This document shows positions 6,779 to 14,156 of a DNA stretch of 23,951 bases, one piece after another (positions within the stretch are counted from its first letter, which is position 1; the number at the start of each line of letters is the position of its first letter). Below the pieces are notes generated by a model. It saw only the letters and a list, made by a program, of their open reading frames with translations, was not told the origin of the DNA and searched no databases. The position numbers and the translations under genes are program-made. This DNA comes from a virus. The DNA lies in the IMG/VR virus record IMGVR_UViG_3300044643_000134, positions 1 to 23,951 of that record. The stretch is one strand, 5' to 3'.

Positions 6779-8695
6779 TTATAATGTTGCGTTTTGTACT
6801 CTATTTCTATCCAAAGCCTGTGCGCTTGTTACTTCACCACTCACTACATACGCCTTTGTTGGCTGTTGTTGTAACGTTGCTAATTGATTCACACCACTTG
6901 TTCCGATAGTTTGAAATTGCGGAGCTTGTATCTGACCGCCACCGCCTCCACCAGCAGGAGCACCGCCACCGCCACCTTGCGAACCGCCTTCGAACTTTTG
7001 TGATGCAATCTTAGCTACGTTTACTAAACCAGCGGCAACTGCTAAACCAGCAGCAATACCACCACGAACGGGAGAAGTTGGGTCAGGAACGGGTAAGAAT
7101 TGAGAAGCATACGCACCAGTAGCACTTTGGTAAGTATTGATTAAAGCACTTGCAACTTGAGCAGCCTTTTGAACTTGGAATGCGCGTTTAGCTTGTTTCT
7201 CCGATTTTTTTCCGAATAATTCTGTAATGCTTGAAACTATTTCTAAACCTTGTTGAATTGATTTTACTTTAAATGAGTTCGCGTTTTCGTCTATTTTTTG
7301 AGCCCTTACCGCTTGCGCTTCTAATATTTGTGTTTTAAGTAACGCAGCATTTCTTTCAGCTTCAATTTCAGCGTTTAGACTACCTTGTAAATTTTCTAAC
7401 TTAGTGTTACTTAGGACTTTTAATTTATCAATTTTAACGGTTTCTAAATTTAACTCTTCTTTATTGTCATTTGCAATAGCTTGTCTTACCTTTTCCGCGT
7501 TATCTTGTTGAGCAAGTATTAATTGACTGCCTTTTAATTTTTCTAATTTTAAACGGTCAGCTAATAGTTTCTCTAATCTTGCTTTGTCAGTTTGATCTTT
7601 TCTTACTTCCAGTTCAATTAAAGCATCTAACTCATTTTTTCTTGCTTGTATTTGAGCATCGTAGGAATCTTTTGCAGCTTCTTTTTTATCCTTTATTTCT
7701 TGAGTTTGCTCTTGTTTAATTTCAATTCGTTGCTGTTTTTTTAAATCAACCAATTCGGTATATTCCTTTTGAGCTATTTCGCGCATTTCTTTTGCAGAAT
7801 CACCAGCTTTTTTAACAAGTTCTTCCTGCTTTTTTATAACCTCTTCATCTGCATCATTAGCTTTCATTGAAGCCAAAATATCTTTTTCACGTAAATAAGT
7901 TGCTTTTGCCAACTCTTTATTCTTACGTGCCAAAGCCAATTCTTCCTCAGCGTGTTTTATTGCTAATTTTCTTAATTCTTCTGAAGATTTACCCGAAGCC
8001 TTTGCATAATCTTCTTGAAATTTGTTGCTTTTCTCTAAACGTGTTTGCGACTTTTCTAATTCTTGATTCTGTTTATTTAACGCCTTGTTATGTTCCTTAA
8101 TTGAAGCTGTTGCTTTTTCAGTTTCTTTTGCCTGTGCTTGAAAATATTTTACAAGAGAATAACCTACCGCAATCAAAGTCGTTATTCCTGCTATAAGTAA
8201 TCCTATTGGGTTGGCTGCCATTGCCGCATTCCATAAACGTTGACCCGCTGTTACAACTTTTTGAACAACAGAATACTGCATTGCCTTTGCACCTAACTGT
8301 TTAAAAGCGTCACCAGCTTCAAGTAATCCGTCTATTCCTTGCGTGAAAGCCATAACACTTTGAACACGTAACATTGTTTCTTGCAACGCTTCGCTTTCAA
8401 CACCTACCATTCCGATAGCACCCTCAACCGCTTGAAATCCATTTAAAACACCACTTAATGAACCACTTAAAGCATTAAATTTTGTGTCAGGATTGAAGTT
8501 ATCAACTAAATCTTTAGAAAATTGTATTTGATCTTTTAACTCCGCAGCTGCTCTTGCGGCTTTAAGAGCTTCCGCAGATGTTTCGCCGTATTGTGCAGAA
8601 ACTTTCTGTAATTCTTTTACAGCTTCCCTATACTGTTGTTTAAGGCTTTTACTATTGTCTTGTATTTCTAACTCAATTGTCCTTTTTTCTGCCAT
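6779..8695 (-). CDS. Tail tape measure protein
   Basis: 638 aa. The N-terminus is helical. Residues about 153-185 hold the tape-measure hallmark LWNAAMAANPIGLLIAGITT followed by LIAVGYSLVKYF, a hydrophobic segment that may cross the host membrane during DNA ejection. Residues about 190-470 are long charged coiled coils. A second alanine-rich hydrophobic stretch lies near 510-565, and a Gly-rich linker (GGSQGGGGGAPAGGGGGGQ) near 570-600. Such proteins set tail length; with the usual rule of about 0.15 nm per residue this one suits a tail of roughly 95 nm (inference). The start ATG lies inside the 3' end of the 52-aa gene, a 23-nt overlap that suggests coupling. Confidence 0.85.
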   Translation of the reverse strand: MAEKRTIELEIQDNSKSLKQQYREAVKELQKVSAQYGETSAEALKAARAAAELKDQIQFSKDLVDNFNPDTKFNALSGSLSGVLNGFQAVEGAIGMVGVESEALQETMLRVQSVMAFTQGIDGLLEAGDAFKQLGAKAMQYSVVQKVVTAGQRLWNAAMAANPIGLLIAGITTLIAVGYSLVKYFQAQAKETEKATASIKEHNKALNKQNQELEKSQTRLEKSNKFQEDYAKASGKSSEELRKLAIKHAEEELALARKNKELAKATYLREKDILASMKANDADEEVIKKQEELVKKAGDSAKEMREIAQKEYTELVDLKKQQRIEIKQEQTQEIKDKKEAAKDSYDAQIQARKNELDALIELEVRKDQTDKARLEKLLADRLKLEKLKGSQLILAQQDNAEKVRQAIANDNKEELNLETVKIDKLKVLSNTKLENLQGSLNAEIEAERNAALLKTQILEAQAVRAQKIDENANSFKVKSIQQGLEIVSSITELFGKKSEKQAKRAFQVQKAAQVASALINTYQSATGAYASQFLPVPDPTSPVRGGIAAGLAVAAGLVNVAKIASQKFEGGSQGGGGGAPAGGGGGGQIQAPQFQTIGTSGVNQLATLQQQPTKAYVVSGEVTSAQALDRNRVQNATL

Positions 8696-8831
8696 TGTAT
8701 TTGCGTTTAGCTTGTTTATAAATCTTTTTTAGGTTCGTAGTGTATTCGTGTTTTCCTTTGGCAATGTTTACTATCTCACTCACGTTAAAAAAGTCATCCG
8801 TTTTTAAAAGTTCTAATATCTGTGCTATCAT
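8673..8831 (-). CDS. Small helical protein immediately before the tape measure gene
   Basis: 52 aa, MIAQILELLKTDDFFNVSEI through a Lys-rich C-terminus ending RKKDN. The ATG at 8831 overlaps the stop of the 778-aa gene in an ATGA arrangement, and its own stop lies 23 nt inside the tape measure gene, so it is tightly woven into the operon. The HTH-like helical pattern is too short to assign. A small protein here is compatible with a tail-assembly role, but that is position only. It contains one copy of the recurrent motif AAAACACGAAT (read on the coding strand). Confidence 0.65.
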   Translation of the reverse strand: MIAQILELLKTDDFFNVSEIVNIAKGKHEYTTNLKKIYKQAKRKYNGRKKDN

Positions 8832-11164
8832 TCTTGTACTATTATTATGTTTCGATTTATTAAAGTTCCTGCGCTATTAAAATATGATACTACTACAGTA
8901 ATTACTTGAACTGAACTTTCCTCTGTAATTAGATTTAATCCAGTTTCTGTTATTATTGAATTCGTGTTTTCGGCTAATATCTTTGATGTTGTGTTTGGAT
9001 TTGCAGGAATACACACCTCAACCAACTGATTTTGATAGATTGTACTCGGACTAATCGTAACACCCGAAAAAGAACTTGTAATTGTAGCGTATGCACTTCC
9101 ATTTACAAAAGGTATATTAATATCTAAACATTGTGCACTTGAATCGGGGTTAATAGGCTCTTGCGCCAACAATGGTCGGAAGTCTAAATACAAACTGAAA
9201 TTCACCTCACCAGTTGTAAGGTTACTTTTCATTTCGTTTATAATGTATCTCTTATCACGAATTATAAGTCTATCGTTTAATCTAAGCGACGTTAATAGGC
9301 TAATTGGTAAAACAGTCTTAACCGTTACTAAACGTTGCTTTAAATCAAATAAATTAGATAAATACGGAAAGTAATATGTTGCATATAATCCGTTATTTAT
9401 TGTTTCATTGTGTATTATGCTGTTATCAGCTCCAAAGTTTAAACTATATTTCGTGTTTTGGTAGGTTAAATCTTGACCGAATAAAGCGTAAGTGTCAATA
9501 TTTAAATTAGTGCTTCCTGTATAAAATTTAATATCATGGAATAAAGAATCACTTGCGCCATAAAAATAAAGCAAACAAGGCTTTGGGGTGTACGCTTGAT
9601 AGTTTTCGTTTAAAGCATAGCCTAAAATTGCGTAATTAGGAACTGGACTTGTATTGTCAATTGTTCTTGTAAACAATAAATTTTCAAAAGGACTTTCAAT
9701 AGTATATTCTCCACCATCATAATCAAATTGGTAATTCATATCACCGTATTTTTGATTGTAAGTTTTGAAATAATTCTTATTTGTAAACGCTTCGCTTTCT
9801 TGGTATGTGAAATTTATCTTTTTAAATAACGGAACTCTGCTTACATCAATTGAATCTAAGTCGGTGTTTTCGGTTATGTCAACAATAGCCCCTTGACTGT
9901 ACCATAAATCCAAAGGCAACACTTGATAAACATCCTGCTCAACGGGTACGCAAGTCATGTTAAACTCTTTTAACACTCCCGAAAAGAAATCAGCAATTTT
10001 AATGTCGGGCATTACGTTGTTTAAATTTACGTTACCAGTTACTGTTGTGCTTGCATTCGTTGCTGTATATATTTCTGAATTAGATTGATTTGAATTATCT
10101 AAATAAGTCATTATATATGTAATAGAAGATGGAAAAGTAAAACTTTGTAAACCTCTAACATATATTTGAATTTTATTTTTAAGTCCAGCAGTGTTTGCTA
10201 CTTTGTATATTAAATAATTATTAGAACCCGACCCATTAATTGTGCTATAATAAGACCCATTAATATATACATCAATGTAATATTCGTCTGTTGAAATTCC
10301 ACCAATATATACATTAACCGAATGTACAGCAGATGAAGCGTTAAAAGGTAATCCACCTAAGGTTGTAATATAATTTATATTTACAGTATCTGTTGTAAAA
10401 TCAAAAATATTTGCCGCTGCACTTGGATAGCTTACAATATCTAATAACTTTGCCTCACTTACCCATTGATATTCATTCGTGTTTTTTCCCCATAAAAATA
10501 AACGTCTGAATCTTTGGTCATTAAAAAACGAACTTTCAAATGTTATTCCGTATTTATCTTCAATAGCTTCAAATATCTTACTTACTTTTACAGCAGGGAA
10601 AAGTTCATCGTATTGGATAGCATGAGCGTTTTGCGTTATATCCGACCCCGAGGTATTATAAGTCCATAACCGCGTGTTGGCAATTAACGGATAGCGAACA
10701 TCAAAATCTGTTACCGTGTCAGTTATTCTATTATAAATATTAGTTCCAGTAAAGGCAAATTCTAAATTGCTATAATCTAAGTCTTTTAATTTGTCCTCAC
10801 CAAACTTGTCTTTTAATGAAAGTATGTCGCCATAAAAAGTAATAGTGTAGCTTTCGACTTGCCCGTTTTTTACATTCGCCTTTTCGAGCTGTATCTTACC
10901 ACGCCTAAAAAAAGTAAGGTCTATTTCTATAAAAGCATCACGTCGTAAATTTTGGTCTATTGATGGGTTTACATCCGACTGATAAAAGTGTTCAAATATC
11001 TCATTGTTATGAGGTGAAGCAGGAACGGTGAAACTTTGCGAAAAGTCGGTGAATACTTTTGATATGTCCGAAATGTTTTGAACGCTGGAAGTTACGTTAA
11101 TCTGTTCATCGTTGAATAACTCTACTTGAACACCTTCAATAAATACACCTACTATCCGATTCAT
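8828..11164 (-). CDS. Large tail-associated structural protein (tail tip or baseplate-like)
   Basis: 778 aa. The N-terminal about 200 residues (FIEGVQVELFNDEQINVTSS, then DISKVFTDFSQSFTVPASPH) match a pattern I know from large virion proteins of Bacteroidota siphoviruses. The middle is rich in Tyr, Asn, Ser and Thr with many predicted strands, and the C-terminus is Ig-like or carbohydrate-binding in character (SFSGVTISPSTIYQNQLVEV). No enzymatic motif is visible. The role is inferred as tail tip, baseplate hub or receptor-binding structure. It overlaps the upstream gene (ATGA at 11161-11164) and the downstream 52-aa gene (ATGA at 8828-8831). It contains four copies of the recurrent TTCGTGTTT motif, all encoding N-T-N or N-T-K. 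Confidence 0.7.
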   Translation of the reverse strand: MNRIVGVFIEGVQVELFNDEQINVTSSVQNISDISKVFTDFSQSFTVPASPHNNEIFEHFYQSDVNPSIDQNLRRDAFIEIDLTFFRRGKIQLEKANVKNGQVESYTITFYGDILSLKDKFGEDKLKDLDYSNLEFAFTGTNIYNRITDTVTDFDVRYPLIANTRLWTYNTSGSDITQNAHAIQYDELFPAVKVSKIFEAIEDKYGITFESSFFNDQRFRRLFLWGKNTNEYQWVSEAKLLDIVSYPSAAANIFDFTTDTVNINYITTLGGLPFNASSAVHSVNVYIGGISTDEYYIDVYINGSYYSTINGSGSNNYLIYKVANTAGLKNKIQIYVRGLQSFTFPSSITYIMTYLDNSNQSNSEIYTATNASTTVTGNVNLNNVMPDIKIADFFSGVLKEFNMTCVPVEQDVYQVLPLDLWYSQGAIVDITENTDLDSIDVSRVPLFKKINFTYQESEAFTNKNYFKTYNQKYGDMNYQFDYDGGEYTIESPFENLLFTRTIDNTSPVPNYAILGYALNENYQAYTPKPCLLYFYGASDSLFHDIKFYTGSTNLNIDTYALFGQDLTYQNTKYSLNFGADNSIIHNETINNGLYATYYFPYLSNLFDLKQRLVTVKTVLPISLLTSLRLNDRLIIRDKRYIINEMKSNLTTGEVNFSLYLDFRPLLAQEPINPDSSAQCLDINIPFVNGSAYATITSSFSGVTISPSTIYQNQLVEVCIPANPNTTSKILAENTNSIITETGLNLITEESSVQVITVVVSYFNSAGTLINRNIIIVQE

Positions 11165-12234
11165 ATTACATTATTAATTGCGTTGTAAGCAAATTCAAAC
11201 TCCATTTGGTAGTTAATCATTTTCGTGTTTATGTTTTGAAATAATTCCGTGCTTTGCGTGTTTAATTTTACAGGCAAAGAATTAAGCAATATCCTTTCGC
11301 TCAACATTAATTGCTTAACTATCTCTTTGAAGTCTTCACGCACCCAGTCGGTATTTACTTTGATTGTCTTTTTTCCGTTTACGTTGAATGATTTTCTTTG
11401 CCCTACTAAAGTGCTGTAATTAGGAAAAGCTCCTTGCATTAAATTATAATCCGTTTTTTCAACGCTCAACGTATCATTAGAAGCTCCGTAAAACCAAAAC
11501 CTTTGCCATGCTCCATACTTATTTACAAAGTCGCACACAATCGGCGTGTATCGACAATTTAAATACGGCAGAAAATATCCAGTCCATAAAACAACATCGG
11601 AAGCCGTTAATATCTCTAATTTGTTTCCATCAGCGTAATACGCGCTCCATACTTTTGGAACATCTTGTATTGCACCACCAGTGCTTAAATTAAAACCTTG
11701 ATTAGCGTTTGTGCTTAAATTAGTGTATTTTGCTTTCCACGTAGCTGTATTTCTAACTGTTATAAAATTGCTTCTATAATCCTGATTAGTACTTGGATTT
11801 TTGGTCGCATCATAAGCATAATAAAACGTTCCCTCATCGTGTAAAATATCATTCGTTAAACTTGGGTTATATCCTTGTTCGTAATACCCAAAACCATCAT
11901 ACGCTTTTTCTGTTACCGTATTTAAAAGCGTGTAAACTCCACCGTCTAATTTGTATCTTTTTATTTCTACATTGCACCATTGAGCTGTTGGCGTTGTTGC
12001 ATTTGTTGAATATACCGTTTGACGTGTGTCCCAGCTTATATATTCTCGAATGTACGGTGAAACATTATAGTACGTCTTTACGTTGTTTGAAGCTGGAATT
12101 AATTTAGATAACACATAAGTCGGGTCGGTTGGAGCTGACCCAGTTCCGTTCCATAATCTTAATTCTATCTTTGAACCCTCTTGACCTGTTTCGGATATTT
12201 CGACTATATAAGGTGAACGTGCGAAAATACTCAT
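11161..12234 (-). CDS. Tail-associated structural protein
   Basis: 357 aa, starting MSIFARSPYIVEISETGQEG. It is beta-rich and heavy in Tyr, Trp and Asn (IELRLWNGTGSAP, YYNVSPYIREYISWDTRQTV, FWFYGASNDTLSVEKTDYNL), like structural subunits of tail tips or distal tail proteins. I recognise the ARSPYIVEI opening as common in virion proteins of Bacteroidota phages, though no role is established to my knowledge. It overlaps both neighbours by four nt (ATGA), so three consecutive genes from 12746 to 8828 are likely translated in a coupled way. A distal tail protein or adaptor to the 778-aa protein is a reasonable guess. Confidence 0.65.
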   Translation of the reverse strand: MSIFARSPYIVEISETGQEGSKIELRLWNGTGSAPTDPTYVLSKLIPASNNVKTYYNVSPYIREYISWDTRQTVYSTNATTPTAQWCNVEIKRYKLDGGVYTLLNTVTEKAYDGFGYYEQGYNPSLTNDILHDEGTFYYAYDATKNPSTNQDYRSNFITVRNTATWKAKYTNLSTNANQGFNLSTGGAIQDVPKVWSAYYADGNKLEILTASDVVLWTGYFLPYLNCRYTPIVCDFVNKYGAWQRFWFYGASNDTLSVEKTDYNLMQGAFPNYSTLVGQRKSFNVNGKKTIKVNTDWVREDFKEIVKQLMLSERILLNSLPVKLNTQSTELFQNINTKMINYQMEFEFAYNAINNVI

Positions 12235-12746
12235 TTTATATTTTTTAAATTTTGGTTTAAAATTGAATTTAAAAGCGTTTCAGCATCCAGTCCGTATTTA
12301 TCTATTAACACGTCCGGAAGTTTCTTAAATGCTTTCTCAAATGGCTTAGTAAAGAATAAGCTTGGTTTGATTCCGTATTTAAAAACACTTCGAGCTATTG
12401 CAAATTGCAATCCTTTTCTTGACTGAAATTTTCCTTTTATATCTCTTGGTGCAATTCCTTTTTTCACTATCCATTTATCAAACGCTTTTGGCGGTGGCAT
12501 TTTTGATTTGTAGCTATACGGAGTGCTGTACTTTTTTTCTTTACCCGAAACCCCTTTATCTTGAAAGTTTCCATAAGCCTCCATGTCAAAATAAACGCCT
12601 ATTGAATTTGGGAACTCTTTTACCTCACCTTTTATTGATTGAGATAATTTACCAGACGTGTCTTTATTCAGTCGCTTAAGTTCGGCTTTCGCTTGACTTA
12701 CAACTTCATCTCTAAATTTCTGTAAGGCTTTTAGTGTTTCACTCAT
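12231..12746 (-). CDS. HK97 gp10-like neck / head-tail joining protein
   Basis: 171 aa from the ATG at 12746, which overlaps the upstream stop as TAATG; a TTG two codons earlier (12752) is possible but less attractive. An N-terminal helix (ETLKALQKFRDEVVSQAKAE) is followed by strands with EAYGNFQDKGVSGKEKKYST, a segment KMPPPKAFDKWIVKKGIAPR, and SRKGLQFAIARSVFKYGIKP leading to a C-terminal helix. This agrees with the gp10-like tail-completion or neck family in Bacteroidota phages, which closes the head-tail interface. Its position beside the 151-aa tail-completion-like gene fits. Confidence in the family is moderate because I rely on remembered pattern only. Confidence 0.7.
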   Translation of the reverse strand: MSETLKALQKFRDEVVSQAKAELKRLNKDTSGKLSQSIKGEVKEFPNSIGVYFDMEAYGNFQDKGVSGKEKKYSTPYSYKSKMPPPKAFDKWIVKKGIAPRDIKGKFQSRKGLQFAIARSVFKYGIKPSLFFTKPFEKAFKKLPDVLIDKYGLDAETLLNSILNQNLKNIK

Positions 12747-13201
12747 TAGCAAATTGTCATTGAGTTAGGAACTAAAATATCAAGTGTCATTGTCCATCCT
12801 GCTAAATAGTTTTCAAAGCGTTCAGCAAATGGCTCAACACTTGCGTTGCCATCTACCATGAAATTATCGCTGAATAACGCTCCACGTCTTAGGCTTTCGT
12901 AAAGTCTATTTTGAACTGCAAACATGGTATTTAAAACATCTTGTTCATTGCTATCCCCAATAAATACATTCGTGTTTTCGTTCTTTGAAATATCAACAAT
13001 ATCCATACATAAAATAGATACATTAAAACGAATGATATTATTTTCAATTGAACTTGAGTTAACTATCAAATGAGCCAACGGAAAAATTGTTTGTTTAGAT
13101 AAATCCACGCTGAATATGTCGCCCTCCGTTACCGTGTTTATAAACGCGTCATTATCGAAGTGTCCTTTTAACGTGTCCAGTAAATTATAATAATTACCCA
13201 T
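12746..13201 (-). CDS. Tail completion / terminator-like protein
   Basis: 151 aa. It has an N-terminal helix (MGNYYNLLDTLKGHFDNDAF), strands around FSVDLSKQTIFPLAHLIVNS and FNVSILCMDIVDISKNENTN, a helix (VLNTMFAVQNRLYESLRRGA) and a final strand (YLAGWTMTLDILVPNS). This alpha-beta order resembles the gpU/gp17-type tail terminator fold, where a helix packs on a four-strand sheet and hexamers cap the tail tube. The pairing with the gp10-like gene directly downstream (TAATG overlap) supports a neck role. One copy of the recurrent motif lies inside (12968-12978), encoding E-N-T-N. Confidence 0.6.
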   Translation of the reverse strand: MGNYYNLLDTLKGHFDNDAFINTVTEGDIFSVDLSKQTIFPLAHLIVNSSSIENNIIRFNVSILCMDIVDISKNENTNVFIGDSNEQDVLNTMFAVQNRLYESLRRGALFSDNFMVDGNASVEPFAERFENYLAGWTMTLDILVPNSMTIC

Positions 13202-13216
13202 TTTTAAATTTTCTTT

Positions 13217-13963
13217 TTAATTCTCTATTTTCAATTTCAGTTCTTTGTCGCTCGTAAGTAAGGTAGGTAAGGCACTTGCGTATTCCCAATTTGGTAACTT
13301 CATCAAACTTTGTAACATCTCCTTTAGCGAGTGCATAGATTGAATTATACCATCCCCATTGCTTATTGAATTGAGCCCGTTCTGAATAGTCGTGTTCAGT
13401 TCCTTGTTCGTCTTCATCTCCACTTCTAAAGAGGTAAGCGAAGCTTGAACTAAGTCGTTTCCTAAATGATAAAAAAAAACCGATGCTGACATTGCAATAT
13501 CCAAAGGGGCGTATTTCATAAGTTCAGCGAATTCATCCGTTCCTGAATAAGGCATTATATCGTAAGTGCCTTGTTTCGTCTTTTTGGTTATCGGCCTGTA
13601 AAGAACAGCCATTGCTTTATGGAATGTTTCAACCTTTCCGATATTGTGGTCTAAGTCTACATATTCACCAAAGCTCATATCCTCAAGGTTAGGAATGAAT
13701 CCAAACTCCATGTCTTGTATTTTAAACGTAGTTTTGAAGTCCGTCTTTTGCTTAAATAACTCATTGAAGTGATTTGCCAACCCTACGACATCGCTCCATT
13801 TTATTTTGAGTACGTCTTTCATGTTTAAACCACAGAAAATTTCAATAGATTTTTGAGCTATTAACTCTTCATCGTTTGAACCCTCAACCAATTTCATGAA
13901 CTTTTGGTAGCTCATTAATGGAATCTCACTTAGACTTGTTGGAATTACTACTTCCGTTTTCAT
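13217..13963 (-). CDS. Tail assembly chaperone-like protein
   Basis: 248 aa. The N-terminus (VVIPTSLSEIPLMSYQKFMK) and the segment FGFIPNLEDMSFGEYVDLDH followed by FHKAMAVLYRPI match a conserved pattern I know from Bacteroidota siphophages, where the protein sits among tail genes and is regarded as a candidate tail assembly chaperone. It is mostly alpha-helical with no membrane segment. I see no slippery heptamer giving an obvious programmed frameshift. The location is unusual for a chaperone: it is the second gene after terL and far from the tape measure gene (about 4.5 kb), so the role is tentative. Confidence 0.55.
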   Translation of the reverse strand: MKTEVVIPTSLSEIPLMSYQKFMKLVEGSNDEELIAQKSIEIFCGLNMKDVLKIKWSDVVGLANHFNELFKQKTDFKTTFKIQDMEFGFIPNLEDMSFGEYVDLDHNIGKVETFHKAMAVLYRPITKKTKQGTYDIMPYSGTDEFAELMKYAPLDIAMSASVFFYHLGNDLVQASLTSLEVEMKTNKELNTTIQNGLNSISNGDGIIQSMHSLKEMLQSLMKLPNWEYASALPTLLTSDKELKLKIEN

Positions 13964-13975
13964 ATTTATATAACT

Positions 13976-14146
13976 TTATATTTGATAATTGTAGTAAGCT
14001 AAGGCAATATCGAACGCTTTACCTAACATTTTTGTGTGTATTCGTATTTTCATAGGATCATCAAACACTATTTTTATGCGAACACCTTTCTTTTCTTGGA
14101 TATATTTCTCAACTATGCGCACCATCATCGGGAGGTCATCTGTCAT
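13976..14146 (-). CDS. Small protein between terL and the chaperone-like gene
   Basis: 56 aa, from MTDDLPMMVRIVEKYIQEKK to a C-terminus ending AFDIALAYYNYQI. It starts ten nt after the terL stop and ends 12 nt before the next start, filling an otherwise unexplained gap. The composition is a normal helix-strand-helix mix without repeats. I do not recognise a family. It contains a one-mismatch copy of the recurrent motif (ATTCGTATTTT at 14040-14050 on the plus strand). Confidence 0.6.
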   Translation of the reverse strand: MTDDLPMMVRIVEKYIQEKKGVRIKIVFDDPMKIRIHTKMLGKAFDIALAYYNYQI

Positions 14147-14156
14147 TTAGTTGAAA